NCBI RefSeq assembly: GCF_013410105.1
Contig: NZ_JACCCJ010000001.1
Coordinates: 186,001-250,000, forward strand
Source: Sphingopyxis sp. JAI108
Lineage (GTDB): Bacteria > Pseudomonadota > Alphaproteobacteria > Sphingomonadales > Sphingomonadaceae
Length of the DNA: 64,000 nt
Direction of reading: 5' to 3'
Positions 16,864 to 26,789 of this stretch are shown here, one piece after another. The position numbers and the translations under genes are program-made. Position 1 is the stretch's first letter; the number at the start of each line of letters is the position of its first letter. Below the pieces are notes generated by a model. It saw only the letters and a program-made list of their open reading frames with translations, made no database searches and had not been told where the DNA came from.

Positions 16864-18611
16864 GTTTCTGGGTCAGGATCGAAATTGCACCGGAGGGTCG
16901 ATTCCTAATCGACCAAGCGGCAGCCCTCCCCAACTTCGCCAGCCGCACTGCGCGTGTATGGAGCGGGCTCCCTCCGATATTCCTCGGCGATCGTGGATGC
17001 ATCATAGGGTATCTCTTTCGCCGCGCATCGCCCTGTGGCCGCATTCTCGATCTCGGTGCGCAGGCTGTCGAAGAAGTGCTCGCGACGCGAGGCGCGTCGC
17101 TGCTTGCCGATTATTGGGGCGGCTATGTGGCCGTCATAGAGAATGATGATGGCAGCACTGATGTATTGCGGGACCCGTCCGGTCTGCTTCCCTGCTATGT
17201 GCGCCGCAACGGTGCTTCGACTCATCTCGCGAGCGATACGACAGCCTTGATCCCTCCCGGCTCCGCCAGGATCGATTTCGAGACAATCGCACGAACGTTC
17301 GCCAGCATGGATGCGCTTGGCCGAAGGACTGGCCTCGCGGGGGTTCAGGAATTGCTTCCCGGCGAGCGACTGCACACGGCCCCGGTGGGTTTGACCACAA
17401 CTCCCCTATGGTCCCCATGGGACCATGTGCCGCGCCGTTATCGCCGCAGCTTCGCCGAAGATGCCGAAGCCCTTCGCGTCACTGTCAAAGAAGCGGTCGG
17501 ATCATGGTCCAGCTGCTTCGAATCCATTCTACTCGGCGCTTCCGGCGGCGTCGACAGCAGCATCGTCGCCGCCGCTGCGATGCCGCGAACGCCGCGACTT
17601 CGACTCCTTACCCTCGTCGAAGCCGGCACCGAAGGCGATGAGAGGCGCTATGCCGAGGCTATCGCGGCCAAACTCGGCGTGCCGCTCGCTGCCCGACACT
17701 TCGAGCTCTCCACGGTTGACGTGACGAAGGCCGTGCTGCCGCATTTTCCGCTTCCCCTCGCGCTGCCGATCTTTCAGGCGATCGAGGCCATTCATGAGGA
17801 GGAGCAGCGCCGCAAACCCATTGACGCCTTCTTCTCGGGCAATGGCGGCGACAATATTTTCTGCAATATGCACAGCGCTGCGCCGCTCGCTGATCGCATA
17901 CTCGCTCGTGGATCCCCGGCTGGCGCATGGCGCACCGCGCGCGACCTCGCCGACCTCACGGGTTCACCCCTCGCCGAGGTCTTCCGCCACAGTTGGCGCC
18001 GGCTATGCGACCGACGCCTTCCCCATTCGATCCGCTTCGACTTGATGGGCCTGACGCCGCGCGCCGCCGCGGCTGCGATCGCGGACGAAGATCGCCATCC
18101 CTGGCTCGAACCACCGCCGGGCGTGCTGCCGGGGCAGATTGCCTATGTCGCGATGCAGGCTCGCGGGCAGAAGAGTGTCGAGCTCTATCCGCGGCACAAG
18201 AAGGCCCCGCAGATCACGCCTCTTCTTTCGCAGCCGATCGCCGAATTGTGCCTTTCAATTCCAACCTGGCACGCGGTACGAGACGGCCGCGACCGCGCTG
18301 TGGCGCGCGCCGCCTTCGCAGCGGACCTACCGCCGCTCGTCGCGCATCGTCGAACGAAAGGAAGCCCACAGGGCTTTCTGCGCCGCATTTTCGAGGCGCA
18401 ACTGCCACAGGCATTGAACTTTCTTCAGGGCGGGCGCCTGGTCGAAGCTGGAATCATCGACCCTCTCTTTATTAAACGCGTCGGCGACGGCGCATGGCGC
18501 GACGACGGCCGCGACCACCGCATTCTCACATTCTGCGCAGCCGAAGCGTGGGTGCGCTGGTGGGAAAGCGGCGACGCGCCTCGCGGCAACGCCGGCCGGA
18601 GCGCAGCCTAG
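16860..18611 (+). CDS. Lasso peptide C protein (macrolactam synthetase)
   Basis: 583 residues, asparagine synthetase B-like. The N-terminal half resembles the glutaminase domain but lacks an N-terminal Cys nucleophile (it begins MSFWVRIE), as expected for lasso cyclases. The PP-loop SGGVDSS is at residues 228-234, with a later FFSGNGGDNIF motif. It adenylates the side chain of core Asp9 and closes the isopeptide bond to Gly1. The start overlaps the B stop by four bases, so translation is coupled. The 3' end overlaps the convergent isopeptidase gene by four bases. Confidence 0.9.
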   Translation: MSFWVRIEIAPEGRFLIDQAAALPNFASRTARVWSGLPPIFLGDRGCIIGYLFRRASPCGRILDLGAQAVEEVLATRGASLLADYWGGYVAVIENDDGSTDVLRDPSGLLPCYVRRNGASTHLASDTTALIPPGSARIDFETIARTFASMDALGRRTGLAGVQELLPGERLHTAPVGLTTTPLWSPWDHVPRRYRRSFAEDAEALRVTVKEAVGSWSSCFESILLGASGGVDSSIVAAAAMPRTPRLRLLTLVEAGTEGDERRYAEAIAAKLGVPLAARHFELSTVDVTKAVLPHFPLPLALPIFQAIEAIHEEEQRRKPIDAFFSGNGGDNIFCNMHSAAPLADRILARGSPAGAWRTARDLADLTGSPLAEVFRHSWRRLCDRRLPHSIRFDLMGLTPRAAAAAIADEDRHPWLEPPPGVLPGQIAYVAMQARGQKSVELYPRHKKAPQITPLLSQPIAELCLSIPTWHAVRDGRDRAVARAAFAADLPPLVAHRRTKGSPQGFLRRIFEAQLPQALNFLQGGRLVEAGIIDPLFIKRVGDGAWRDDGRDHRILTFCAAEAWVRWWESGDAPRGNAGRSAA

Positions 18612-20815
18612 CGGCAGCGGTCCCGTTGCGCGGCTTTCATTGCATCCCACTTTGCATAGCGATCGGCAAAGGGTGAGGCCGGATCGCGCTTGTCGAGCAG
18701 CCAATAATCGAACCACGCGATATTCTCCTGCATCGCCGCCATGCGGTTCGACGGAATATGAAACACATGGGTTTCGTCGGAGGCCGAACTTTCGCCCGGG
18801 AACAGGCTGATCTGCGTCGGCACTCCGGACTTGCGAAGCGCGCGGTAGAAGTCGATCGAAGCGACGTGAGGCGCCGCCACCTGCTGGAGAATTGCGCCGC
18901 AGGCCTCGTTTGCCCGCAAGGAAGGGGACAGCGCCAGATAATTGGGAAGCGCCTTTGGATCATAAGGCAGCCCACCAAAGATCGCGACATAATGGTCCGG
19001 CATATCGGCCGCCATCGCCGGTTCGAGAAAACCGCCGTCGCCGCTTGATGCGGCGCGGAAAAATCTCGACTGGGTCATCGCGACATTTACGAGTTGCGAG
19101 CCGCGGCTATATCCCGCGATCCCGACGCGCGCGGGATCGACCACGCCCTCCTTGGCCAATTCGAGGACCGCGTCCTCGAAGCTCGCGACGCCGGTGAGCC
19201 AGAGAAGCTCGCGCATCCGATCAGGCGCAAGGGGCTTGCCCTGCAGGCCCCAAGCCTGGTCCGCGGCGCGCAGATCCGCGTTCAACCGCGAACTTGCCTC
19301 GTTGATGAGAAGGACGACATAGCCGCGCTCGGCGAGCGTCTGGACCGGATATTCCCACTGATTGTCCTGGAGGGCGAAGCGCTGGTCGGCATCGTTGCCG
19401 TGGGTGACCACGATCGCCGGGTAGCGCGTGCCTTGCACATAATCGCGCGGCCAAACGATATAGCCGGTGACCTTGTGACCGTAACGATTGGTCCAACTTC
19501 GCGACTGGACCTGCAAGGGGGCAATCTTCTCGTGCTCGGGGGACACTGAGGCGACGTGCCGGACCCGTCCCGAGGATATATCGACGGTGACGATGGAAGG
19601 CGGTATGGCCTGTCCTTCGGCCAGACAGGCGGCGCGGGCAAGCTTCGGCGTGAAATCGCATTTGGTGAGACTGCCCCTGGCCCAGATCGGTCGCACCCCG
19701 CGCGGGTCGACGACACCAATCCCGAAGCGGGGATCGTCCAGTGAGCGGATATTGACGACCGTCCGCCGTCCATCGGGCGACCGAAGGCCGCCGAAGGTCG
19801 CGCCATGCCCGATCGAGAAAGGGAAGCGGCCATAGCTGTGCCGCCGTCCATCTTCGCCGACCTCGACGATCTCGCGCGTGTCGCCAAGCCCTTCGGACCC
19901 CAATTGCCCGCCGCGCGGCCCCTTCATCTGCCAATAGACATAGTCGCGCGTCGACGCGATCTCTCTCGCGCGGCCCTCAGCAAACGACCAGGCCATCGTC
20001 ACGCGCCGTCCGTCGCTTCCCGCTACCGGCTCCATAATCCGATACTCGAAGCCGTTCTTCGTCCACACGACGTCGCCTTTCGAGCCGATCGAATAGAGGT
20101 CGCTGCTTGGACGCCGACCGATCAGGGTCGTGCTTCCGTCTATGCCTCGAAGATAGAGTGACGCGGTCGCCTGCCCCTCGGGGCGCCGCACGCCGCGCTG
20201 CCTGCTCACCTCCTCATCGACAAGGATGCCTCTTTCCTCGCGGGCGGAATCGAGCGTGATGTAGAATAGCCAGCGACCGTCTGGCGACCAGCTGTAGCCC
20301 CGCACCCCGATTGTGAGCGGCGCATGGGCAAAACCCCGCAGCAACCAGCCGTCGACTTCGCCGAAACGCGCGCTGGCAGGGTGAATGATGATCGGCGAGA
20401 TGCCGCCATCGGCCTCGATCCGGTACAACTGGACGCCCTCGCCGCGATCGACCAACGCGCTCCACGCATTGCTCCCCGGGATGCGGCGCAGTTGGTCGAT
20501 CCATTCGCTGTGAAGCAATTCACGGCTAGCGCCGCTTTCGAGGTCGACCAGCGTGAGCCGTGCAAGCGTCTTGTCGCTTGCGGTGTCGGCGACGCGGGTC
20601 ACATAGGCGGCGCTCCCGCCATCTTCCGAGATCGCAACCGCCGAGAGTCTGGGAACGCTGAGCTGGTCGGCGAGCGTCCATGGACGACCGGCCACTCGCT
20701 CCACGGTGAGGCCGGAATCAGTGCTTTCATCCACATTAGCTGCCGTGCCGGGTTCGGGCGCGACAAAGAGAAGTGCGGCGGCGGCCGACCGGGCGAGCAT
20801 TTGATAAGGCGTCAT
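18608..20815 (-). CDS. Lasso peptide isopeptidase (AtxE-type, prolyl oligopeptidase fold)
   Basis: 735 residues with a signal peptide (MTPYQMLARSAAAALLFVA). An N-terminal beta-propeller (about 50-430; repeats such as SPDGRWLFY and SPDGRRTVV) precedes an alpha/beta hydrolase domain. Nucleophile Ser570 is in GIAGYSRGSQ; the catalytic His is about 683 (DETHVFHIPS). Enzymes of this kind open the ring of their own lasso peptide and stand beside TonB, FecR and sigma genes, as here. ATG 20815 is preferred over a GTG at 20824 because AGGAG is eight bases upstream and it avoids overlap with the receptor gene. Probably periplasmic. Confidence 0.87.
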   Translation of the reverse strand: MTPYQMLARSAAAALLFVAPEPGTAANVDESTDSGLTVERVAGRPWTLADQLSVPRLSAVAISEDGGSAAYVTRVADTASDKTLARLTLVDLESGASRELLHSEWIDQLRRIPGSNAWSALVDRGEGVQLYRIEADGGISPIIIHPASARFGEVDGWLLRGFAHAPLTIGVRGYSWSPDGRWLFYITLDSAREERGILVDEEVSRQRGVRRPEGQATASLYLRGIDGSTTLIGRRPSSDLYSIGSKGDVVWTKNGFEYRIMEPVAGSDGRRVTMAWSFAEGRAREIASTRDYVYWQMKGPRGGQLGSEGLGDTREIVEVGEDGRRHSYGRFPFSIGHGATFGGLRSPDGRRTVVNIRSLDDPRFGIGVVDPRGVRPIWARGSLTKCDFTPKLARAACLAEGQAIPPSIVTVDISSGRVRHVASVSPEHEKIAPLQVQSRSWTNRYGHKVTGYIVWPRDYVQGTRYPAIVVTHGNDADQRFALQDNQWEYPVQTLAERGYVVLLINEASSRLNADLRAADQAWGLQGKPLAPDRMRELLWLTGVASFEDAVLELAKEGVVDPARVGIAGYSRGSQLVNVAMTQSRFFRAASSGDGGFLEPAMAADMPDHYVAIFGGLPYDPKALPNYLALSPSLRANEACGAILQQVAAPHVASIDFYRALRKSGVPTQISLFPGESSASDETHVFHIPSNRMAAMQENIAWFDYWLLDKRDPASPFADRYAKWDAMKAAQRDRCR

Positions 20816-20817
20816 CT

Positions 20818-23364
20818 TCACCACTCCTGCCGGAGAGTGAGGCCGACGAAGCGTCCGGCCGGCGAATAGTTCGTCGTGTCGTAGGGCGTGTCGGCGGCTG
20901 AGGTCGTCACGATCGGCGGCGGTTTGGCGTTGAAGAGATTCAGCGCGGCGAGCGACACGCGCGTCGCTTTTCCGACGCGGACTTCGCCCGTCAGATCTAT
21001 CGTCGTAAGACCCCGCACCTTCACCGTGGGCGTCCGCCGCGCGTCGGTGAGAGCGGCGGAATGGTTGACGAAGGCGGCGAGCGACAGGTGCTCGGTTGAC
21101 CAGCTCGCCCCGCCGCGCGCGCGGAAGCGCGCCGGGAAGAAGAGCATGCCGGCGAGCGGTGTGACGGCCGCGTCGGGGCGAAGCTGCTGGTGGCTGCGCA
21201 GCAAGGTGCCCGCTGCCGTGAGGGTCAGATCGCCGGCGCCCGCTTTCACGGCGTAGCGGACCGACAGGTCGGCGCCGCGGAAGCGTTGGCGTGCTATGTT
21301 GCGATCGCGCAGGTCAAGAAAGGCGACGACGCTCGCGGGATCATAGGCCGCGCCGCTCGCGTTCTGAAGTGGCGGCAGGGCGGCTGCGATGATGTTTGCC
21401 AAAAAGTCCGCGCTCGGCGACCGCGTGATCGAATCGGCGAAGATGGGATTGTCGAGCGCTCCTAGCGATGACGCAAATGGCGTCGCCACGCGGTCGCGGT
21501 AATCGATATCGAACCAGGCCGCGCTGATCTCAAGTCCATCGGCCGGCGTGAGCTGCGCGCTCAGCGTCCAGTTTTCCGATCGTTCGGCGCCGATCCGGCT
21601 GTCGGATCCGGCGGCATAGAGCACCGTTGCACCGGCCGGGAGACCCGTCCCGAAGCGCGCCGCCGGCGCGAGCACCGCGGAATAGCCGCTATATTGCTGC
21701 AGCAGTGTCGGCATCTTGAACGAACGGCCCCACGAAACGCCGAGCCGAAGGAAGCCGACGGGCTCCCACGTCACCCCGAGCTTGGGCGTCACAATCCCTT
21801 GCGAGTCCGAATAGTCCTCGACCCGTAGCGCTCCCGAGATTGCCAGGCGATGCAACCCTGCCAGCCGCTGCGCCGGAGCGGTGATCGGGACATGGATTTC
21901 GCCATAGGCGAAGACCGCGTCGCGCCGCTTCGCGAGATCGCCGACCGCACCGCCGGAGCGGAACCGGCTCCGGCGCGCGCCGGCCCCGATCGCCAGCCGC
22001 ACTTCGCCCGCCGGAAGCGCGAGCAGCGCACCCTGAATACCGCCCTCCAGCGCGAGGTTGCGGTTGAAGAAGAGGCGGTCGAAGCTGGCGATTTCGGTGC
22101 CGCCCGAGAAAAGCCTCGTGACGCCCGTCGTGCGATCGGTCCCATAGAATGCGCTGGCCTTGAACGCCCAGGCGCTACCGATCTCGATGTCCAATGTGGG
22201 GGCGATACCGAAGCTTTCCGAGCGCGTGATCGCCTCAATGCCTGCGGCGCGGAGGTCGCCTGCGAGAGTCAATCCGGTCGCGGCCCGATTTCGGCTCCTT
22301 TTGTAGAGCATGTCGGCGGACAGCGTTACTCTCTCGCCTAGCGCCTGATGGCCGCTCAGCAGCGCCGAATGTCGGCGCTGCGAAGGAAAGAGGCTACTCG
22401 CTGGGTTCGCGGCACTTGTATAGTCGCGGTCGCCGGCGACAATCGCGCTCGACCGACTGAAGTCGTAGGCGGCAATTATCCCGCCCGCCGTCCAGCGCGT
22501 GCCGCCTAGCAGGCCATATTGCTGCTGCAAATTGCCGCCGTCCGTTGACGCTCCGACGCGCGCCATGGCGGACAGGCCGTCATAGTCGCGCTTGAGGATA
22601 ATATTGACGACCCCCGCGACCGCATCGGCGCCATAGATTGCCGATGCGCCGTCGGCGATGATTTCGACGCGCTCGACCGCCGACACCGGGATCGCGCTGA
22701 TGTCGATGACCGAAGAGATTCCGGTGTAGGCGAAGCGGTTGCCGTTGAGTAATGTGAGCGTGGCGTTCGGACCAATGCCGCGCAGGTTAAAGGTCGACGC
22801 GCCATTGATATTGGCATTTTCATTGCCCGAACCCTGGCCGTTTCCGATGCCCGGATTCTGACCGCCGCCGAAATTCTGCGGCAAGCTGCGCGCAACCTCG
22901 CCGAGGTCGTTTTGACCGGCTTTGCGGATATCCTCGGCGGTGACACGGATCACCGGAGTGACAGGCGCGGCGCCCGCGATACGAGATCCGGTCACGATGA
23001 TCGGCTCGTCGTCGCTCGATGCGTCCAATGGAGAGGGCGCGAGCGCTGCTTTCGAGATGATGACCGAGCCGGCTTCGATCCTTGCGACGAGTCCGCTGCG
23101 CGCCAGCAGTGCTTCGATCGCCTCGCGCGGCGTCAACTCTCCCTTCAGCGGCGGCGCGATCTTGCCTTCAAGATCGCGCGACGACGCGTAAAGCTCGATG
23201 CCGGCAATCGTCGCCGCGCCGCGCAGCGCGTCGCCGAGATCCTGCGCGGGCAAGTCATAAGATTGGCGTTCCTGCTGCATCGCGAGCGCAGCCGCGGGTG
23301 AAAGACAGGCGGCGCTTGCTACCAGCAGCGCTGCGATCGAACGGGACTTCTTTGTCAAACTCAT
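20818..23364 (-). CDS. STN-type TonB receptor of the lasso cluster
   Basis: 848 residues. The signal peptide is followed by an STN domain (about 32-105, QSYDLPAQDLGDALRGAATIAGIELYAS), the part that signals to FecR. Then DEPIIVTGSRI and a plug with FNLRGIGPNATLTLLNGNR, and the barrel ending TLRQEW. It should import a lasso peptide or a lasso-metal complex and report occupancy to FecR and the ECF sigma factor. It starts 91 bases after fecR and ends two bases before the isopeptidase start. The cluster has no ABC exporter gene, which is usual for isopeptidase-type clusters. Confidence 0.92.
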   Translation of the reverse strand: MSLTKKSRSIAALLVASAACLSPAAALAMQQERQSYDLPAQDLGDALRGAATIAGIELYASSRDLEGKIAPPLKGELTPREAIEALLARSGLVARIEAGSVIISKAALAPSPLDASSDDEPIIVTGSRIAGAAPVTPVIRVTAEDIRKAGQNDLGEVARSLPQNFGGGQNPGIGNGQGSGNENANINGASTFNLRGIGPNATLTLLNGNRFAYTGISSVIDISAIPVSAVERVEIIADGASAIYGADAVAGVVNIILKRDYDGLSAMARVGASTDGGNLQQQYGLLGGTRWTAGGIIAAYDFSRSSAIVAGDRDYTSAANPASSLFPSQRRHSALLSGHQALGERVTLSADMLYKRSRNRAATGLTLAGDLRAAGIEAITRSESFGIAPTLDIEIGSAWAFKASAFYGTDRTTGVTRLFSGGTEIASFDRLFFNRNLALEGGIQGALLALPAGEVRLAIGAGARRSRFRSGGAVGDLAKRRDAVFAYGEIHVPITAPAQRLAGLHRLAISGALRVEDYSDSQGIVTPKLGVTWEPVGFLRLGVSWGRSFKMPTLLQQYSGYSAVLAPAARFGTGLPAGATVLYAAGSDSRIGAERSENWTLSAQLTPADGLEISAAWFDIDYRDRVATPFASSLGALDNPIFADSITRSPSADFLANIIAAALPPLQNASGAAYDPASVVAFLDLRDRNIARQRFRGADLSVRYAVKAGAGDLTLTAAGTLLRSHQQLRPDAAVTPLAGMLFFPARFRARGGASWSTEHLSLAAFVNHSAALTDARRTPTVKVRGLTTIDLTGEVRVGKATRVSLAALNLFNAKPPPIVTTSAADTPYDTTNYSPAGRFVGLTLRQEW

Positions 23365-23455
23365 TCCCCCAGATTAGCGGCCGCGCTTCAGGCAGGCGGC
23401 CGGTGGGGGTGGGTTGACGGGGAGAGGAGGCCGACCTTAGCCGACCGGTGAAAAA

Positions 23456-24445
23456 TTATCGCCGGCTGAGGTGAATGGCGTCCGCCCTCCGTTCGATACG
23501 GAGACCAAGCAGACTCGCGATACGGTCAGCGAACGGCCCGGTCTTGCTGATATGGAAGCGTCCCGACACTTCGCGGGCGGCAATCGCGCTGTCGTCGATC
23601 ACGATCGGCAGCGCGGCGTAGCGATTGGCCTCGGCAACAAGCCGTTCGAGCCGTATCGAACGATATTCGGCCCAGCCCTCGGGCCAGCTTGCCGGAATGC
23701 CTGACGTTTGCCCCGGGGCGGGTTCCAGCGTGCCGTCAGGCCGATAGGCCAAAATCTTTCCTTCTCGAATTGGCGTCGCTCCGCCAGCGTTCGCGTCGGC
23801 GCGCACCTCCGCCTCGCCGCGCCGCAGCGCCGCGACAACGGTCCCCGTCTCATCGAGGCTGAGATCGATTTCGGCATCGTTTGCGGTTGTCACCGCGCCG
23901 CTGGCCGCGATTTTCAGGGGGACAGGCTGTCGCGCGACCGAAAGGCGTACGCGGCCCCTGACCAGGCGCACGCTCCGACTGGTCTTTCCGAACGCGACGT
24001 CCAGCCGGCTGTCGGTGTCGAGCGTCGCTCTCGATCCATCGCCAAGGCGGAAGGTACGAATCTCGCCGCGCCTCGTTTCGAGCGGTTCGGCGGCAAATGC
24101 GGCCGGGGCGCCGCCCGGCTGGCCGGGAAGGGACGCGCCGCCGGCCCCCACCGCGACAATCAAAAGAGCCAGCGCCGTCGCGGCGGCCCCCCAAGGCAGC
24201 CATCTGCTTATTCGGCCCCGCCGTTCCTCAGCATGCGCCGACCCGTGGCGTTCCGACGTCTTGAGGATGGCTAGCGCCGCCATTCGCTGCTCGGCGCGGC
24301 GATACGCCTCGCGATGTTCGGTCGATGCGAGCAGCCACGCGTCAAACTCGCCGCGCAGCGCGTCAGCTTCCTCGCCGCGCATCTTGATCAGCCACGCCCT
24401 AGCGACCTCGTCGAGCGAATAATCGTCGCCGCTCGTCCTGGTCAT
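23456..24445 (-). CDS. FecR-type anti-sigma regulator
   Basis: 329 residues. The N-terminal DUF4880 region (LDEVARAWLIKMRGEEADALRGEFDAWL) would bind the sigma factor. One membrane helix lies at about 82-103 (WLPWGAAATALALLIVAVGAG). The FecR domain (GEIRTFRLGDGSRATLDTDSRLDVAF) and a C-terminal part (LERLVAEANRYAALPIVID) are periplasmic and contact the receptor STN domain. The start overlaps the sigma factor stop by four bases, so the two are made together. It relays receptor occupancy to the sigma factor. Confidence 0.92.
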   Translation of the reverse strand: MTRTSGDDYSLDEVARAWLIKMRGEEADALRGEFDAWLLASTEHREAYRRAEQRMAALAILKTSERHGSAHAEERRGRISRWLPWGAAATALALLIVAVGAGGASLPGQPGGAPAAFAAEPLETRRGEIRTFRLGDGSRATLDTDSRLDVAFGKTSRSVRLVRGRVRLSVARQPVPLKIAASGAVTTANDAEIDLSLDETGTVVAALRRGEAEVRADANAGGATPIREGKILAYRPDGTLEPAPGQTSGIPASWPEGWAEYRSIRLERLVAEANRYAALPIVIDDSAIAAREVSGRFHISKTGPFADRIASLLGLRIERRADAIHLSRR

Positions 24446-25101
24446 CGACTGCCATCCACCGCCTTCGAGATCTGACTGAGTGCCTTCATCATATGATATT
24501 CCACCGTCGCGATGCTGATGCCGAGCGCCTCATGTATCTCGCGATAGGAGAGCTCGTCCACCCGGTGCATCAGGAAGACGCGGCGCGTCTTCGGCGGCAT
24601 GGCGTCGACAGCGGCCTCGTAAAGCCGCAGCAGGTCGGCAGCTTCGAGATTCCATTCCTGCGCGGCGGGAGTCACGGCATCGCTCTCTTCGCGAAGCGGG
24701 AAGAAGACCGCGCGCGCCGATTTCTGGCGTCGGGAGCGGTCGATGAGAAGATTCTGGGCGATACGGCGCAGGAACCCGCCCGGATTGGCGAGCTGGTGGC
24801 GTTGCGCGCTGCCCGCTGCGCGCGCAAAGACTTCCTGCACAAGATCGGGCGCTTCCTCGGCGCCCGCCTTGCGGCGCAGGAAATGAAAGAGCGATGCGCG
24901 ATGCGCGCGAAAGGCCGCTTCGAGATCCTGCTCCGCTTCTGGCCGCTGCTCGCAGATCGGCGGCCGGTCTCGCGGATGCACATGACAGGCCGAAGAGGGT
25001 GAGAAGGGGTGACGCGGCGGCGCACGGTCGCGGCAGGAACAGGAAGACAAGGCGGCAGTCCCGGACGGCACGAGCGGGTGCGGCCGGCGTGTGCCGGACA
25101 C
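24442..25101 (-). CDS. ECF sigma factor, FecI type
   Basis: 219 residues from GTG 25101, preceded by GGGAG; a shorter start is GTG 24981. Region 2 is AHRASLFHFLRRKAGAEEAPDLVQEVFARAAG...NPGGFLRRIAQNLLIDRSRR. Region 4 is AVDAMPPKTRRVFLMHRVDELSYREIHEALGISIATVEYHMMKALSQIS. It should direct RNA polymerase to the receptor and isopeptidase genes when FecR releases it. The first 45 or so residues are Pro/Ser/Arg-rich and not family-like, so the true start is uncertain. It heads the leftward half of the lasso cluster. Confidence 0.88.
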   Translation of the reverse strand: MSGTRRPHPLVPSGTAALSSCSCRDRAPPRHPFSPSSACHVHPRDRPPICEQRPEAEQDLEAAFRAHRASLFHFLRRKAGAEEAPDLVQEVFARAAGSAQRHQLANPGGFLRRIAQNLLIDRSRRQKSARAVFFPLREESDAVTPAAQEWNLEAADLLRLYEAAVDAMPPKTRRVFLMHRVDELSYREIHEALGISIATVEYHMMKALSQISKAVDGSR

Positions 25102-25302
25102 CCGTCTCCCAGTGCTCTGCCGCCGTCTGGCCGCTTGCGCGGATCCATGGTCCGGTTGGGCCGCCGGTCCGATCAGGGACTGGCGTGTTTGATGACTGGC
25201 GAATTATTTCGCGCCGGAGTTGCCAGAGATGCTCCTGCGCCTTGGAATCATGTCAATTTCAGGCGCTGCTGACAAGCAAAAGCGTTCGCTGCGCTTTTGG
25301 GT

Positions 25303-25914
25303 TTAAGCCCCGCGTCCGGGATGGCCGCCAAGCGTGCGGGCATAAGCTGCCGCTTCCTGCGCGCGCCTTTCATGGTAACCGAGCAGCAGGTTCCGGACCT
25401 CGGCTTGCGGCTCGGCATCGGTGAGCGCGGTTTCGAGCATCCGATACTCCGCCTCAAGATCGGCAAGGACGAGGGCGTCGAAATGCCGCGAGAGCTGAAG
25501 CCGATCGCCGATCGCCGCGATGCTCGCGACAATCTCGCAGTTCGACGAACGCTCGGCGATGGCGAGAAACAGGTCGGCGATCCGGTCGGGATAGGGCTGG
25601 TCGGCCGGCACCGATGCCGCCGGTCCTTGAGGTGCCGTGGCGACCGCGGCGAGCAACAGGACCAGGTGCAGCTCGAGCAGGTCGCGAAACTCGGTTTCGG
25701 TGAGGCGATGGACATGAAATCCCTCGCCCGGCGTGAAGTCGACCATGCGCTCCCCGTTCAAACGGTAGAGGCTGTCGCGCACCGGGGTGACGCTGACGCC
25801 AAGCTCGTCGGCGAGGCGCGCGGCCTCGATGCGCGTGCCGCTCGCCCATTCGCCGGCCATCAGTCTGATCTTGATCGCCTTATAGGTCGGTTCGAAAACA
25901 TGCGCGGGGCTCAT
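25303..25914 (-). CDS. GntR family transcriptional regulator
   Basis: 203 residues. The N-terminal winged HTH contains YKAIKIRLMAGEWASGTRIEAARLADELGVSVTPVRDSLYRLNGERMVDFTPGEGFHV, a standard GntR domain. The C-terminal part is all-alpha and resembles the FCD type. The ATG at 25914 overlaps the stop of the upstream dioxygenase gene by four bases, making it the third gene of a luxI-phyH-gntR operon. A longer Arg-rich N-terminal frame exists but is an antisense artefact. Ligand unknown. Confidence 0.85.
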   Translation of the reverse strand: MSPAHVFEPTYKAIKIRLMAGEWASGTRIEAARLADELGVSVTPVRDSLYRLNGERMVDFTPGEGFHVHRLTETEFRDLLELHLVLLLAAVATAPQGPAASVPADQPYPDRIADLFLAIAERSSNCEIVASIAAIGDRLQLSRHFDALVLADLEAEYRMLETALTDAEPQAEVRNLLLGYHERRAQEAAAYARTLGGHPGRGA

Positions 25915-26789
25915 TGGCCGTTCCTTTGTGCGGCGGCGAACTCGGCCACGGCGTCGGCCTGGTCGGGGCGCAGCGCGTCGACCGCGCCGATGGGGCCGGG
26001 CGGATCGTCCTGAAGCAGGATCGACGGGCATTGGCCTTCATAATTGCCGAGATTGGGCCGGTGTTGCGCATAGCCCGCGAGCGCTGCGAGCTCGGGCGGA
26101 AATTGCCTCGCGACCCCGGGCGGATAGGCGAGCCACAGATTCTCATAGGGCTTCAGCCAGCCGAGACTGTAGCTCACGAGGACGCCGCGCCGGACCTCGT
26201 TGCTGAAGTTCGCGCCGCCTGCGTGCGCGGTCGACCCGAGGAAACAGATCGCCGATCCGGGCTCGCATTCGGCATATATCGGCGGGCCGAGATCGGTCTT
26301 CGCCATGCCTGCGGCGCCATGGCTTTCCGGGAAGATGCGCGTGGCGCCGTTGTCCCTCGTGAACGGGGTGAGCGGCCAGAGGATATTGACGAGATATTCC
26401 TGGGTCCCATTTGCGCCGCGCCACATGTCCTGGTCGCGGTGCGGGAACTGCCGCACTTCGCCGGGATGGATTTCGATGGCCTGCGTCAGATTGAGCTGGA
26501 TCCGGTCGCATCCCGTCCCGAGGATCGTCTCGGCGGCAGGAAGGATGACCGGGTTGAGCACCAGATCGGCCATGTGCGGCGATCGTCGGAGCAGGCTGCC
26601 GAACCTTTTCGTTTTGCGGCCATAGAAATCGCCCTCGCAAAAAGGTGTCTCGGCGAAGACCGGATCGAGATCCCGCGCGAGCGCCCGCACGCTCGCGATC
26701 GCCGCGTCCTGCAGGATGCAATAGCCCTCGCGGGCGAGCTGCTCGACTAGCAGGCCCGGAAGATCGGCGTTGCTCAAGTCGTTTTTCAT
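25911..26789 (-). CDS. Phytanoyl-CoA dioxygenase (PhyH) family protein
   Basis: 292 residues. The Fe(II) triad is visible as His117 and Asp119 (FPHRDQDMW) and His189 (GSTAHAGGANFS); Arg200 or Arg201 (RRGVLVSYSLGW) is placed to bind 2-oxoglutarate. The family hydroxylates varied substrates. It overlaps luxI upstream by four bases and gntR downstream by four bases. Sphingomonads commonly carry a phyH gene next to luxI, so a link to quorum-sensing output, or to modifying the signal, is plausible but not shown here. Confidence 0.88.
   Translation of the reverse strand: MKNDLSNADLPGLLVEQLAREGYCILQDAAIASVRALARDLDPVFAETPFCEGDFYGRKTKRFGSLLRRSPHMADLVLNPVILPAAETILGTGCDRIQLNLTQAIEIHPGEVRQFPHRDQDMWRGANGTQEYLVNILWPLTPFTRDNGATRIFPESHGAAGMAKTDLGPPIYAECEPGSAICFLGSTAHAGGANFSNEVRRGVLVSYSLGWLKPYENLWLAYPPGVARQFPPELAALAGYAQHRPNLGNYEGQCPSILLQDDPPGPIGAVDALRPDQADAVAEFAAAQRNGQ

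Noticed and set aside
16860-18611. Ordinary asparagine synthetase
   Set aside because: No N-terminal Cys2 nucleophile, and it is translationally coupled to a lasso B protein next to a precursor peptide.
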